The notes below the pieces were generated by a model, which saw only the letters and a program-made list of their open reading frames with translations, had not been told where the DNA came from and ran no database searches. Below, piece by piece: positions 6,759 to 12,241 of a stretch of 12,241 nucleotides of DNA (its first letter is position 1; the number at the start of each line of letters is the position of its first letter). A program made the translations under genes and the position numbers. Source of the DNA: Methanimicrococcus sp. (GTDB lineage Archaea; Halobacteriota; Methanosarcinia; Methanosarcinales; Methanosarcinaceae); assembly GCA_009783635.1 (NCBI GenBank), contig WRDC01000039.1, forward strand, positions 1-12,241, given 5' to 3'.

Positions 6759-6938
6759 GCAAAATTGCAGCCAAAACGGCAGCCAAAACGGCAACCAAAA
6801 CGGCAACCAAAACGGCAACCAAAACGGCAACCAAAATGGCAGCCAAAACGGCAACCAAAATGGCAGCCAAAATGGCAGCCAAAATTGCGGCCAAAATTGA
6901 AGTTAAAGTTGAAGCCAAAATTGCGGCCAAAGCAAACG
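6759..6938. repeat. 12-base tandem repeat array between convergent recQ and the DUF5817 gene
   Basis: About fourteen copies of a 12-base unit CCAAAACGGCAA run without interruption from 6759 to about 6938. The centre is nearly exact (four identical units between 6783 and 6830) and both ends are more diverged (AAAATTGCGG, TTAAAGTTGAAG). It begins 46 bases after the recQ stop and ends about 20 bases from the stop of the convergent minus-strand gene, so it is the 3' spacer of both. The frames crossing it encode only Asn-Gly-Gln, Lys-Pro-Gln or Ala-Lys-Thr simple sequence and have no separate start signals, so I treat it as non-coding. Confidence 0.92.
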
Positions 6939-6958
6939 GCTGCGGTCATTTTTAAGTT

Positions 6959-7450
6959 TCAAACTAAAGCGATCCGCCCTTTATCTGGCCTATAAACAAG
7001 GCCGGCTTCAATCATTTTTTGAAGCGTTTTTTTAAATGTCTCACCGTCAACGCCGCGCTCCGCGCAATAGTATTCGCAATCGGAAACCGTCATTATGCCG
7101 CACGCCTGAAGAACTTCAAAAATAATCCGGTCCGGTCTTTTGATTTTCGGCGGGGCGGTTTTCACATCGGCGCCGGCGGGTACTGAAAATGAGCCGGGCA
7201 ATTCGGCCGCGGGCTTTGCCGGAAAGTTTCCGGAAATATCAACGGGAAGACCATCGGGGGAACTGCAAATTTGAGCCTGAATGATTGTACGCATGGAAAC
7301 GGCTTGCTCTCTTTTTTCAAAAGTGCCGAAAAAACGAAGGCTGTCTGTTTTAATTTGCGAATTGCAGCGGTGACAGCTGACCGTCTTATGACCCGGCTCC
7401 AAAATCTGGGCGCTTAACTTACATTTCGGACAAACGAATACAAGATACAT
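6959..7450 (-). CDS. DUF5817-type zinc-ribbon / winged-helix protein
   Basis: A 163-residue archaeal protein. Residues 1-50 carry a zinc ribbon with C7-x2-C10 and C26-x2-C29 (CPKC and CHRC), followed by a short helix resembling the DUF5817 family. Residues 60-105 are a Pro/Ala-rich linker. Residues 108-163 look like a winged helix (IIFEVLQACGIMTVSD and a recognition-helix-like segment ending near the stop). Zinc ribbon plus winged helix suggests a nucleic-acid-binding regulator or a transcription accessory factor; no target is known. The start ATG follows an AGGA a few bases upstream, and a TATA-like box lies about 40 bases before it. It is convergent with recQ and lies 67 bases downstream of the cis-prenyltransferase homologue on the same strand. 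Confidence 0.75.
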   Translation of the reverse strand: MYLVFVCPKCKLSAQILEPGHKTVSCHRCNSQIKTDSLRFFGTFEKREQAVSMRTIIQAQICSSPDGLPVDISGNFPAKPAAELPGSFSVPAGADVKTAPPKIKRPDRIIFEVLQACGIMTVSDCEYYCAERGVDGETFKKTLQKMIEAGLVYRPDKGRIALV

Positions 7451-7487
7451 AAAAATCCTATTTTTCTCTTTGCGTTTTCAGTCAGGA

Positions 7488-7497
7488 TTATTTATAC
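7488..7497 (-). promoter_or_regulatory. candidate TATA box for the DUF5817 gene
   Basis: On the minus strand GTATAAATAA lies about 40 bases before the ATG at 7450, so transcription would begin near 7465 with a leader of about 15 bases. This suggests the gene can be transcribed separately from its upstream neighbour even though they share a strand. Confidence 0.5.
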
Positions 7498-7517
7498 ACA
7501 TTTTTTGAATAAAAAGA

Positions 7518-8147
7518 TTACACTCCGTATCTCCGGTCTCGGCTGTAAAATGCGCCGAAAGCTTTCTTCAGGTCAGAATCCGTCCACCTCGACACCTCTT
7601 TATCCATAAAGTAGTACTCGGAATAAACGGTCTGCCAAATCATAAAATCGGAAAGCTTATTTTTGGAAGAGGAAACAATCAAATCCGGCGTAAACGGCAG
7701 GGCCAGATGAGAAAAAATATAATCCTGCGTCATATCGGCAGGCTGTGTCTTTTCAGCTTTGCAATCCTCAATGAATGCCGAAAGGATATTTTTTAATTCG
7801 GCCCGGCCGCCCGGGCCCAAAGAAAAAAGAACCGAAAAAACGCCGGCAAGCAGTAACTCAGAATCAACGCCGCCGTCTTCTCCGTTAAGAATAAGGCAAT
7901 TCATGCTGCTGTCGCCCTGAGCCTGAAAAGCGGACCGGACTTTTTCGCCGAGAAAATGAATCAAACGGTCTTTATCCGCTGTTTCCGCGGCGGAAAGAAT
8001 ATCAACATGGATGATGAGGGTTTTGACGCCCGAATCTCGGATAAACAAAAAGCGGGAAAACAAATTTTCAATACCGTCGGAACTTAACAAATCGCTTTCG
8101 TTTAATGTCAGCAAAAGCGTCTTTAACCGATTTCCGCCGTCTTTCAA
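7518..8147 (-). CDS. divergent cis-prenyltransferase homologue, probably a non-catalytic (NUS1-like) subunit
   Basis: A 209-residue protein that aligns by eye to undecaprenyl diphosphate synthase. It retains GGRAEL (113-118, the family's GGRxE), the PDL at 154-156, LSDFMIWQTVYSEYYF (165-180, family core after the RTSGE loop) and the C-terminal SRDRRYG with the RxG motif (206-208). It lacks the N-terminal catalytic Asp block (MDGNxRW is absent; the protein starts at KDGGNRL), and the IPP-binding RTxGExR loop is replaced by VSSSKNK (158-164). The active enzyme makes the polyprenyl carrier lipid for glycan assembly. Loss of catalysis with retained core and RxG is the pattern of the NUS1/NgBR partner subunit, and heteromeric enzymes of this kind are reported in archaea, so that is my preferred role. 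The TTG start is supported by GGGTGA six bases upstream. It is downstream of ychF, with a repeat array between. Confidence 0.7.
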   Translation of the reverse strand: MKDGGNRLKTLLLTLNESDLLSSDGIENLFSRFLFIRDSGVKTLIIHVDILSAAETADKDRLIHFLGEKVRSAFQAQGDSSMNCLILNGEDGGVDSELLLAGVFSVLFSLGPGGRAELKNILSAFIEDCKAEKTQPADMTQDYIFSHLALPFTPDLIVSSSKNKLSDFMIWQTVYSEYYFMDKEVSRWTDSDLKKAFGAFYSRDRRYGV

Positions 8148-8173
8148 ATTTATTCACCCGTTTTGAATTATTC

Positions 8174-8271
8174 TGTTGTCTTCATCCGTTGTTGCCTTCA
8201 TCCGTTTGTTGCCTTCATCCGTTTGTTGTCTTCATCCGTATGTTGCAATCTGTTTGCTGCCTTCGTCCGTT
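8174..8271. repeat. 17-base tandem repeat array between ychF and the cis-prenyltransferase homologue
   Basis: A 17-base unit TGTTGCCTTCATCCGTT, read on the plus strand, recurs from 8174 to 8271: two exact copies (8190-8206, 8207-8223), close variants on either side, and one diverged unit (8241-8255). The array is bracketed by TGAATTA at about 8164 and 8271, the second copy overlapping the ychF stop codon. On the mRNA strand of ychF the unit is purine-rich and U-poor. The period is not a multiple of three. Confidence 0.85.
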
Positions 8272-8274
8272 GAA

Positions 8275-9456
8275 TTACTTGGCCGTCGATACAATTTTAA
8301 TGATATCACCGGTCTTCAGTTCGTGTTTATCAGCCAGACGCATTTTGGTCCGGGCATCGACCGCGTATAAAAACTTGTCACCGATTTCCGTGTGGATCCG
8401 GTAAGCCATGTCCCGGCAGCCTGAGCCTTTTTTCATTAACAAAGCATCGGGAAGCATATCGCCGGTTTTATTCGTCCACTTTCCTTCGTCTTCAACCGGA
8501 TAAACGACAATCATATCCAACAATTTGAAAACCGCATGGTCAATACATTCCTGAACACCTGTGCTGCCGTGCTTTTCAATCAAATTCTTCACGGCCAAAA
8601 GTCCTTTCTCCTGAGCCGGATTCAGAGGCGCGATGACTTCAAAGGATGAAGCTCCGGGAGTATAATGAATCAATCCGGCTTTGGACGCGGACTTCAAAGC
8701 AAGTTCGGCGGCGGCGCTTGTCGGGATGACCGTTCTGCCCTCAGCCTCAACAAGCGGAATGTGGCCCTTGTCCATTGAATCAAACTTATTGGCAGCGATA
8801 ATCATCGGCTTGCTGTCTTTGCGGATGAGCCGGCACAAGCGCACCATATCCTCTTCCGACCACTTCGTGGGCTCAACGGCATATAAATTTGTCCCGTGAA
8901 GGGCATAATTGGCGTGTTCGATCGTAACGCCGGCGCCGCTGAGCTGGTCGGCCACAGCCTCTTCGATTTTAATGTTTTCCGCTTTGATTTTACGGGAAAG
9001 CTTAGCCCAATTGCGGTTGAGAATTTCAAACATCCACATTTCAAGTTCGTAATCCAAAAACTCAATGTCGGCCGCCGGATTGCCGGAACCCGGGTCGATC
9101 GGATTGCCTTCGGCATCGGTGGAGGCGGAAGCGTCGACAACATGAATAATTGCTTGCGCCTGCCTGAGATCATCTAAAAAGGAGTTCCCGAGACCTTTGC
9201 CTTTGTGAGCGTCCGGAACCAGACCGGCGACATCAATAATGTCAATGGCGACATAGCGGATTCCGTCTTTGCATTTACCGCAGCGCTGTTCGCGTTCCGT
9301 ACACGGGCACGGCGTCTGAACATATGCCACGCCGTGATTTGCGTGAATGGTCGTAAAAGGATAACTTGCAATCTCCACATCAGCCATTGTGGCGGATTTA
9401 AAAAAAGTTGATTTGCCGGCATTTGGTTTTCCGGCAAGCCCGATGGTCATTGACAT
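8275..9456 (-). CDS. ychF: YchF/Ola1-type translation-factor NTPase, archaeal group
   Basis: A P-loop NTPase of the Obg/YchF family, about 393 residues from ATG 9456. Seen: P-loop GKPNAGKS (9-16), a switch segment ASYPFTTI, a cysteine cluster C50-x-C52 and C59-x2-C62 typical of the archaeal group, DIIDVAGLVPDAHKGKGLGN for the G3 region, G4 NKFD (223-226), and a C-terminal TGS domain ending in HELKTGDIIKIV. YchF proteins bind ribosomes and nucleotides and are linked to translation and stress response. Bacterial YchF/Ola1 has an altered G4 and prefers ATP; this copy keeps the canonical NKxD, so GTP use is possible. Homologues start MSMTIGLAGKPN or MTIGLAGKPN. The in-frame TTG at 9477 has no ribosome site and is rejected. 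No Shine-Dalgarno precedes 9456, and a TATA-like box sits about 27 bases before it, so the mRNA may be leaderless. Confidence 0.92.
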   Translation of the reverse strand: MSMTIGLAGKPNAGKSTFFKSATMADVEIASYPFTTIHANHGVAYVQTPCPCTEREQRCGKCKDGIRYVAIDIIDVAGLVPDAHKGKGLGNSFLDDLRQAQAIIHVVDASASTDAEGNPIDPGSGNPAADIEFLDYELEMWMFEILNRNWAKLSRKIKAENIKIEEAVADQLSGAGVTIEHANYALHGTNLYAVEPTKWSEEDMVRLCRLIRKDSKPMIIAANKFDSMDKGHIPLVEAEGRTVIPTSAAAELALKSASKAGLIHYTPGASSFEVIAPLNPAQEKGLLAVKNLIEKHGSTGVQECIDHAVFKLLDMIVVYPVEDEGKWTNKTGDMLPDALLMKKGSGCRDMAYRIHTEIGDKFLYAVDARTKMRLADKHELKTGDIIKIVSTAK

Positions 9457-9478
9457 AATGATTACAATGCAGTCCAAT

Positions 9479-9487
9479 GATTTAAAT
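9479..9487 (-). promoter_or_regulatory. candidate TATA box for ychF
   Basis: ATTTAAAT on the minus strand centred near 9484. A start of transcription about 27 bases away would fall at or next to the ATG at 9456, consistent with a leaderless transcript and with the missing ribosome binding site. Confidence 0.4.
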
Positions 9488-9566
9488 GTTATAGAGAGAA
9501 AAAGAACGGATGAGACTTTTGTTTATTCCCAAAATATTTATTCATTTAATTCGTACTGATACTTGT

Positions 9567-9604
9567 TTGAAGATGCCGGCATTTGTTGAAGGTGCCGGCA
9601 TTTG
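9567..9604. promoter_or_regulatory. two tandem 19-base units each holding the palindrome TGCCGGCA, candidate operator
   Basis: TTGAAGATGCCGGCATTTG and TTGAAGGTGCCGGCATTTG lie head to tail in the divergent spacer between ychF and the AI-2E gene, with a partial third unit (TTAAGATT) after. Each holds the perfect 8-base palindrome TGCCGGCA (9574-9581, 9593-9600). Their 19-base spacing is close to two DNA turns, so two dimers could bind the same face. The pair sits 64-101 bases before the AI-2E start, upstream of or within its likely promoter. Alternatively it is one more slippage duplication. Confidence 0.45.
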
Positions 9605-9667
9605 TTTAAGATTTTTCAAATAACGGAAAATAGTTTAGCGGCAAAAAAATAATCAAGGGTTCGATTT

Positions 9668-10897
9668 ATGAGATTATCGGTTAACCGGAAAGTTTGGCAA
9701 TATATGTTTCTTGTTGCCGTCATTTTATTCTTGATTATTGCATTTATTTTTTATATAAAACCCATCTTCATCGCTTTGGTTTTTGGAATATTGGCCACGG
9801 TTCTGTTTAATAAAATCGTTGACGTGTTCTACCGGGCAACCGCTAAATACTCATCCCTGCAAAAAAAAGCGATTGCGGCTTCCTGTACCCTCGCAATCGT
9901 TTTGGTGGCGGGAATCGGCCTGTCCATCGGCGCGGTGAGTCTTCTCAACAATGTTGGCGCAATCATTGATTTTGCGGAAGATTTTACCAATCAGTACAAT
10001 GACTCCGCCGAAAGTTTGGCAATCGATTTGGCGGGCATTGCCGCCGATGAATCTTTGACTTACATTTTTACCTCTGATAACAGGACAAACGCGGAAAACG
10101 CTTCGCTGTCCGAAACAGCCGCCGACCCGCCGCCGGCAGCCGCCTCGGGCATCTTACCGCCCGGATATTTCGGTCGCGGCTCCGAACAGACAACAATCGA
10201 CCTCGTCCAATCTGTCCTGATCTCCGGCCGCGGTATTATAGATATGACCGCGGGTACAATTTCAATACTGACAACGATACTCGTCTCGTCCTGTTTGATC
10301 ATTCCGATTATGGTCGGCTACAATTTCAAAGAAAGAGGCAAAATACGCGGCAAACTCGTCACGATGGTTCCCGACCAATACAAAGACATTCTTGACCAAA
10401 CAATCCGGAATATTTCAAATGATATGGGCACCTTTACGATTGCGAAAATCTTGGAAGCCGTTGTCATAATTTTCCTTTACTGCCTCGGTTTTTATACCCT
10501 CGGTATCCCATACTGGCTGCTTGCCGGAATCATCATGGGTATATTTAACGCCGTCCCATACGTCGGCTTTATGATTCCCGCCGCCCCTGTCATCGTTTAT
10601 GCTTACACCATCGGAATGGATGTCATGATTGCCGTCGTCGCCATCATCATCGCGATTCAGATCTTTGACATTTTTTTCCTCCTGCCGAACATGGTTATGA
10701 AAACCATCAAAATCAGCTCTTTAACGGCCGTTATTCTCACTTTGGCCGGTTTGAAACTCTTCGGCATCTTCGGCCTGATTTTTGCCGTTCCGATTTATAT
10801 CTTCTGTAAAATTATCCTGGTTTCCGCATACAAGATGCTCGTTACGATGTACCCCGATCCGGTCGACCCGAATGAAATAACATTAGACGAAGGCTGA
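9668..10897 (+). CDS. AI-2E family membrane protein (permease/exporter)
   Basis: A 409-residue polytopic membrane protein of the AI-2E transporter family, found in many archaea; the name comes from a quorum-signal exporter, and some members act in Na+/H+ exchange, so the substrate here is unknown. Hydrophobic segments lie at about 12-50 (two close spans), 68-93, 196-219, 258-283, 285-312, 316-340 and 352-388. Conserved features include FNAVPYVGFMIP (293-304) and the QIFDIFFLLPNMV segment (331-343). Residues about 100-190 form a soluble loop with a Pro/Ala/Gly-rich low-complexity stretch (150-170). The C-terminus is a short acidic tail. The start ATG is supported by AAGGGT seven bases upstream. 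It is divergent from ychF and followed by a repeat array and a T-rich terminator, so it is probably transcribed alone. Confidence 0.85.
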   Translation: MRLSVNRKVWQYMFLVAVILFLIIAFIFYIKPIFIALVFGILATVLFNKIVDVFYRATAKYSSLQKKAIAASCTLAIVLVAGIGLSIGAVSLLNNVGAIIDFAEDFTNQYNDSAESLAIDLAGIAADESLTYIFTSDNRTNAENASLSETAADPPPAAASGILPPGYFGRGSEQTTIDLVQSVLISGRGIIDMTAGTISILTTILVSSCLIIPIMVGYNFKERGKIRGKLVTMVPDQYKDILDQTIRNISNDMGTFTIAKILEAVVIIFLYCLGFYTLGIPYWLLAGIIMGIFNAVPYVGFMIPAAPVIVYAYTIGMDVMIAVVAIIIAIQIFDIFFLLPNMVMKTIKISSLTAVILTLAGLKLFGIFGLIFAVPIYIFCKIILVSAYKMLVTMYPDPVDPNEITLDEG

Positions 10898-10909
10898 CGC
10901 GTCATCTTA

Positions 10910-11005
10910 AAAAACAAAATGAAAAACAAAATGAAAAGCAAAACGAAAAGCAAAACGAAAAGCAAAACGAAAAGCAAAACGAAAAGCAAAATAAAAAGCA
11001 AAAAC
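10910..11005 (+). repeat. 12-base tandem repeat array after the AI-2E gene
   Basis: Eight consecutive 12-base units starting 12 bases after the stop: two AAAAACAAAATG, four identical AAAAGCAAAACG, one AAAAGCAAAATA and one AAAAGCAAAAAC. The coding strand is almost only A, C and G, so the RNA would be unstructured and U-poor. The frames through it give only Lys/Asn/Glu-rich or, on the other strand, Leu/Phe-rich simple sequence. Confidence 0.93.
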
Positions 11006-11063
11006 GCGGCCTTCGATTCGCTCCGGCCGTATTTTCAGGACTTATCATTTTTCATTTTTTTTT
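11006..11063 (+). terminator. hairpin and T-rich tract after the AI-2E array
   Basis: A GC stem, CGGCC (11007-11011) with GGCCG (11025-11029) plus a flanking G-U pair, follows the array directly. It is followed by a T-rich stretch from 11046 to 11063 with runs of five and nine T. This is a good candidate for the AI-2E transcript end; the T-tract is the part that matters in archaea. Confidence 0.55.
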
Positions 11064-11240
11064 CAGGTGAGCAATAATTTTAATTACTTTCTTACTTTAC
11101 CTTTTGAAAAACGATTAATCATTTTAATTTGTACACAAAAGATTTTCAGCGTGACGGGAAAAGCGCAAAATCATTGTACTTTTTTTTATTCATTCATTAT
11201 TAAAGTAAACCATTTCAGTAAATGCAGGCTGGTGCAAGTT
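11064..11240 (+). other. spacer upstream of dapA, promoter not clearly identified
   Basis: AT-rich DNA with a short palindrome GATTAATC (11113-11120) and a T-run near 11181-11189. The dapA frame stays open upstream through this region from a GTG at 11067, but the 58 residues it would add have no match to DapA. A TATA-like TTTATT near 11185 could direct a start close to 11215. No RNA gene is seen. Confidence 0.35.
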
Positions 11241-12125
11241 ATGAGTCAAAAGTTTAGGGGCGTTATCCCCGCTTTAATTACGCCGTTTACGGCGGATAAC
11301 CAAATCGATGTGGAAGGATTCAGAAGAAATATTGAATTTACAATCAAAAGCGGTGTCAGCGCGATTGTTCCCTGCGGAACAACGGGCGAATCCGCAACGC
11401 TGTCGGCTTTAGAACACATGAAAGTGACGGATGTCGCAATCGAAGCGTCTTCCGTTCCGGTCATTGCCGGTACGGGTTCTAACAACACCGAGGAAGCAAT
11501 CGAATATACCAAGCACGCGGCCGATGCGGGCGCCGCCGCTGTTCTTTTAATTACGCCTTATTACAACAAACCAACACAAAGCGGTCTCCTCGCTCATTAT
11601 GAAAAGATTGCCGATTCGGTCGACATTCCGATGATTTTGTACAACGTGCCGTCCCGGACAAGCGTTGACATGAGCGCCGCAACGATTGCGGAGCTTGCCA
11701 AGCATCCGAATATCGTCGGCATCAAAGAAGCCACCGGTGACATGGGAAAGGCCACCGAAATTCTCAGCAAAACTCAGGACGAAGATTTTGTTCTGCTTTC
11801 GGGCGACGACGTCGCGACGCTTTCGCTGATGGCTGTCGGCGCAACCGGCGTTATTTCTGTCATTGCCAATATTCTGCCGGAAAAAATGGTGCGGTTGGTC
11901 AGCGCCTTTGAAAACGGAAAAATTGCGGAAGCCATGAAAATTCACTATGAGCTTGCGCCTTTAATGAAAACGCTGTTTATTGAAACCAATCCGGCGCCGA
12001 TTAAAACCGCCGCCGGCCTTGCCGGACACGCTGCCGGACCGCTCCGTCTGCCGCTTGTTCCGCTCCAGCCCTCGAATTTGGAAGTGCTGACGGCGGAACT
12101 CAAGAAGTGCGGGGTCTTAAAGTGA
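11241..12125 (+). CDS. dapA: 4-hydroxy-tetrahydrodipicolinate synthase
   Basis: It condenses pyruvate with aspartate semialdehyde in the first committed step of diaminopimelate/lysine synthesis, as a cytoplasmic TIM-barrel tetramer. The 294-residue length is normal. Seen: GTTGES (46-51), PYYNKPTQ, YNVPSRT with catalytic Tyr134, GIKEATGD with Schiff-base Lys162, and GDDVATL; all match E. coli DapA nearly position for position (Y133, K161). Start ATG 11241 is supported by GGTG seven to ten bases upstream and by homologue length; the longer in-frame opening is rejected. Its stop overlaps the dapB GTG by four bases (GTGA), so the two are translationally coupled. No sign of truncation. Confidence 0.96.
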   Translation: MSQKFRGVIPALITPFTADNQIDVEGFRRNIEFTIKSGVSAIVPCGTTGESATLSALEHMKVTDVAIEASSVPVIAGTGSNNTEEAIEYTKHAADAGAAAVLLITPYYNKPTQSGLLAHYEKIADSVDIPMILYNVPSRTSVDMSAATIAELAKHPNIVGIKEATGDMGKATEILSKTQDEDFVLLSGDDVATLSLMAVGATGVISVIANILPEKMVRLVSAFENGKIAEAMKIHYELAPLMKTLFIETNPAPIKTAAGLAGHAAGPLRLPLVPLQPSNLEVLTAELKKCGVLK

Positions 12126-12241
12126 GCGAAGTCAGAGCTGCCGTTGTCGGCGCGTGCGGAAGAATGGGCACTTTAATCATTCACCGCATTATGGCAACGG
12201 AAGGAATCACTCTTTCCGCCGCCTTTGATGTCGCCTTCGTC
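12122..12241 (+). CDS. dapB: 4-hydroxy-tetrahydrodipicolinate reductase, N-terminal part, runs off the window
   Basis: The next step in lysine synthesis, NAD(P)H-dependent reduction of the DapA product. Forty codons are present, from GTG 12122: SEVRAAVVGACGRMGTLI and onward. GACGRMG is the dinucleotide-binding loop that marks DapB (usual form GAxGRMG). The start is fixed by the four-base overlap with the dapA stop and by the short distance from start to the first beta strand. The catalytic half is beyond the window. Confidence 0.92.
   Translation, partial: MSEVRAAVVGACGRMGTLIIHRIMATEGITLSAAFDVAFV

Noticed and set aside
6643..6995. Frames across the 12-base array encoding Asn-Gly-Gln, Lys-Pro-Gln or Ala-Lys-Thr repeats
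   Set aside because: All three plus-strand frames and the minus strand are open through the repeat; none has a ribosome site, and the simple composition reflects the repeat.
9457..9477. YchF start at TTG 9477
   Set aside because: The added residues are not found in the family and there is no ribosome site; ATG 9456 or 9450 fits homologues.
11067..11240. 58-residue N-terminal extension of DapA from GTG 11067
   Set aside because: Homologues begin near MSQKFRG, ATG 11241 has a GGTG ribosome site, and the extension overlaps AT-rich promoter-like DNA.

Overview
The window looks like a stretch of euryarchaeal, probably methanogen, chromosome. The most diagnostic genes are ribosomal protein S17e (absent from bacteria), an archaeal-style PurC, a DUF5817 zinc-ribbon protein and an archaeal-group YchF. 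Several starts are preceded by GGTGA-type or AGAGG ribosome binding sites, and AT-rich TATA-like boxes sit at archaeal distances from starts. By resemblance the best fit is Methanosarcinales, possibly a host-associated Methanimicrococcus-like lineage, but that placement is my inference from remembered family features and was not searched.

Layout, left to right. (1) 1-349: 5' part of purC on the minus strand, leaving the window. (2) 633-1934: a classic AAA+ ATPase, divergent from purC. (3) 2213-2953: a PhnP-like metallo-beta-lactamase-fold phosphodiesterase. (4) 3427-3621: rps17e with its own TATA box, a structured leader and a long G-free terminator tract. (5) 3932-6712: a large RecQ helicase with a repeat-containing acidic linker and a C-terminal helix-turn-helix. 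(6) Convergent minus-strand genes: a DUF5817 protein (6959-7450), a divergent cis-prenyltransferase homologue lacking catalytic residues (7518-8147), and ychF (8275-9456). (7) 9668-10897: an AI-2E-family membrane protein, divergent from ychF. (8) 11241-12241: dapA and the start of dapB, overlapping by 4 bases, for lysine/diaminopimelate synthesis. The genes are mostly unrelated housekeeping functions (purines, translation, DNA repair, polyprenyl carrier lipid, lysine). Only dapA-dapB is clearly an operon.

The unusual feature is in the spacers. Almost every gene end that is not part of a tight operon is followed within about 3 to 50 bases by a short tandem-repeat array: period 14 after the AAA gene, 11 after the MBL gene, about 30-40 after rps17e, 12 after recQ (shared with the convergent DUF5817 gene), 17 after ychF, 12 after the AI-2E gene. 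The units are unrelated in sequence, but each array is strongly strand-biased (G-free or nearly U-free on the mRNA), so it should be unstructured as RNA. Two arrays are followed by a hairpin plus an A/T- or T-rich tract. The upstream spacer of the divergent purC/AAA pair has no such array. RecQ carries an in-frame 12-base repeat of the same kind. This recurrent post-stop array is the strongest candidate for something undescribed. The main alternative is neutral replication slippage in unconstrained 3' DNA.

No rRNA, tRNA, transposase, integrase or CRISPR array was seen.
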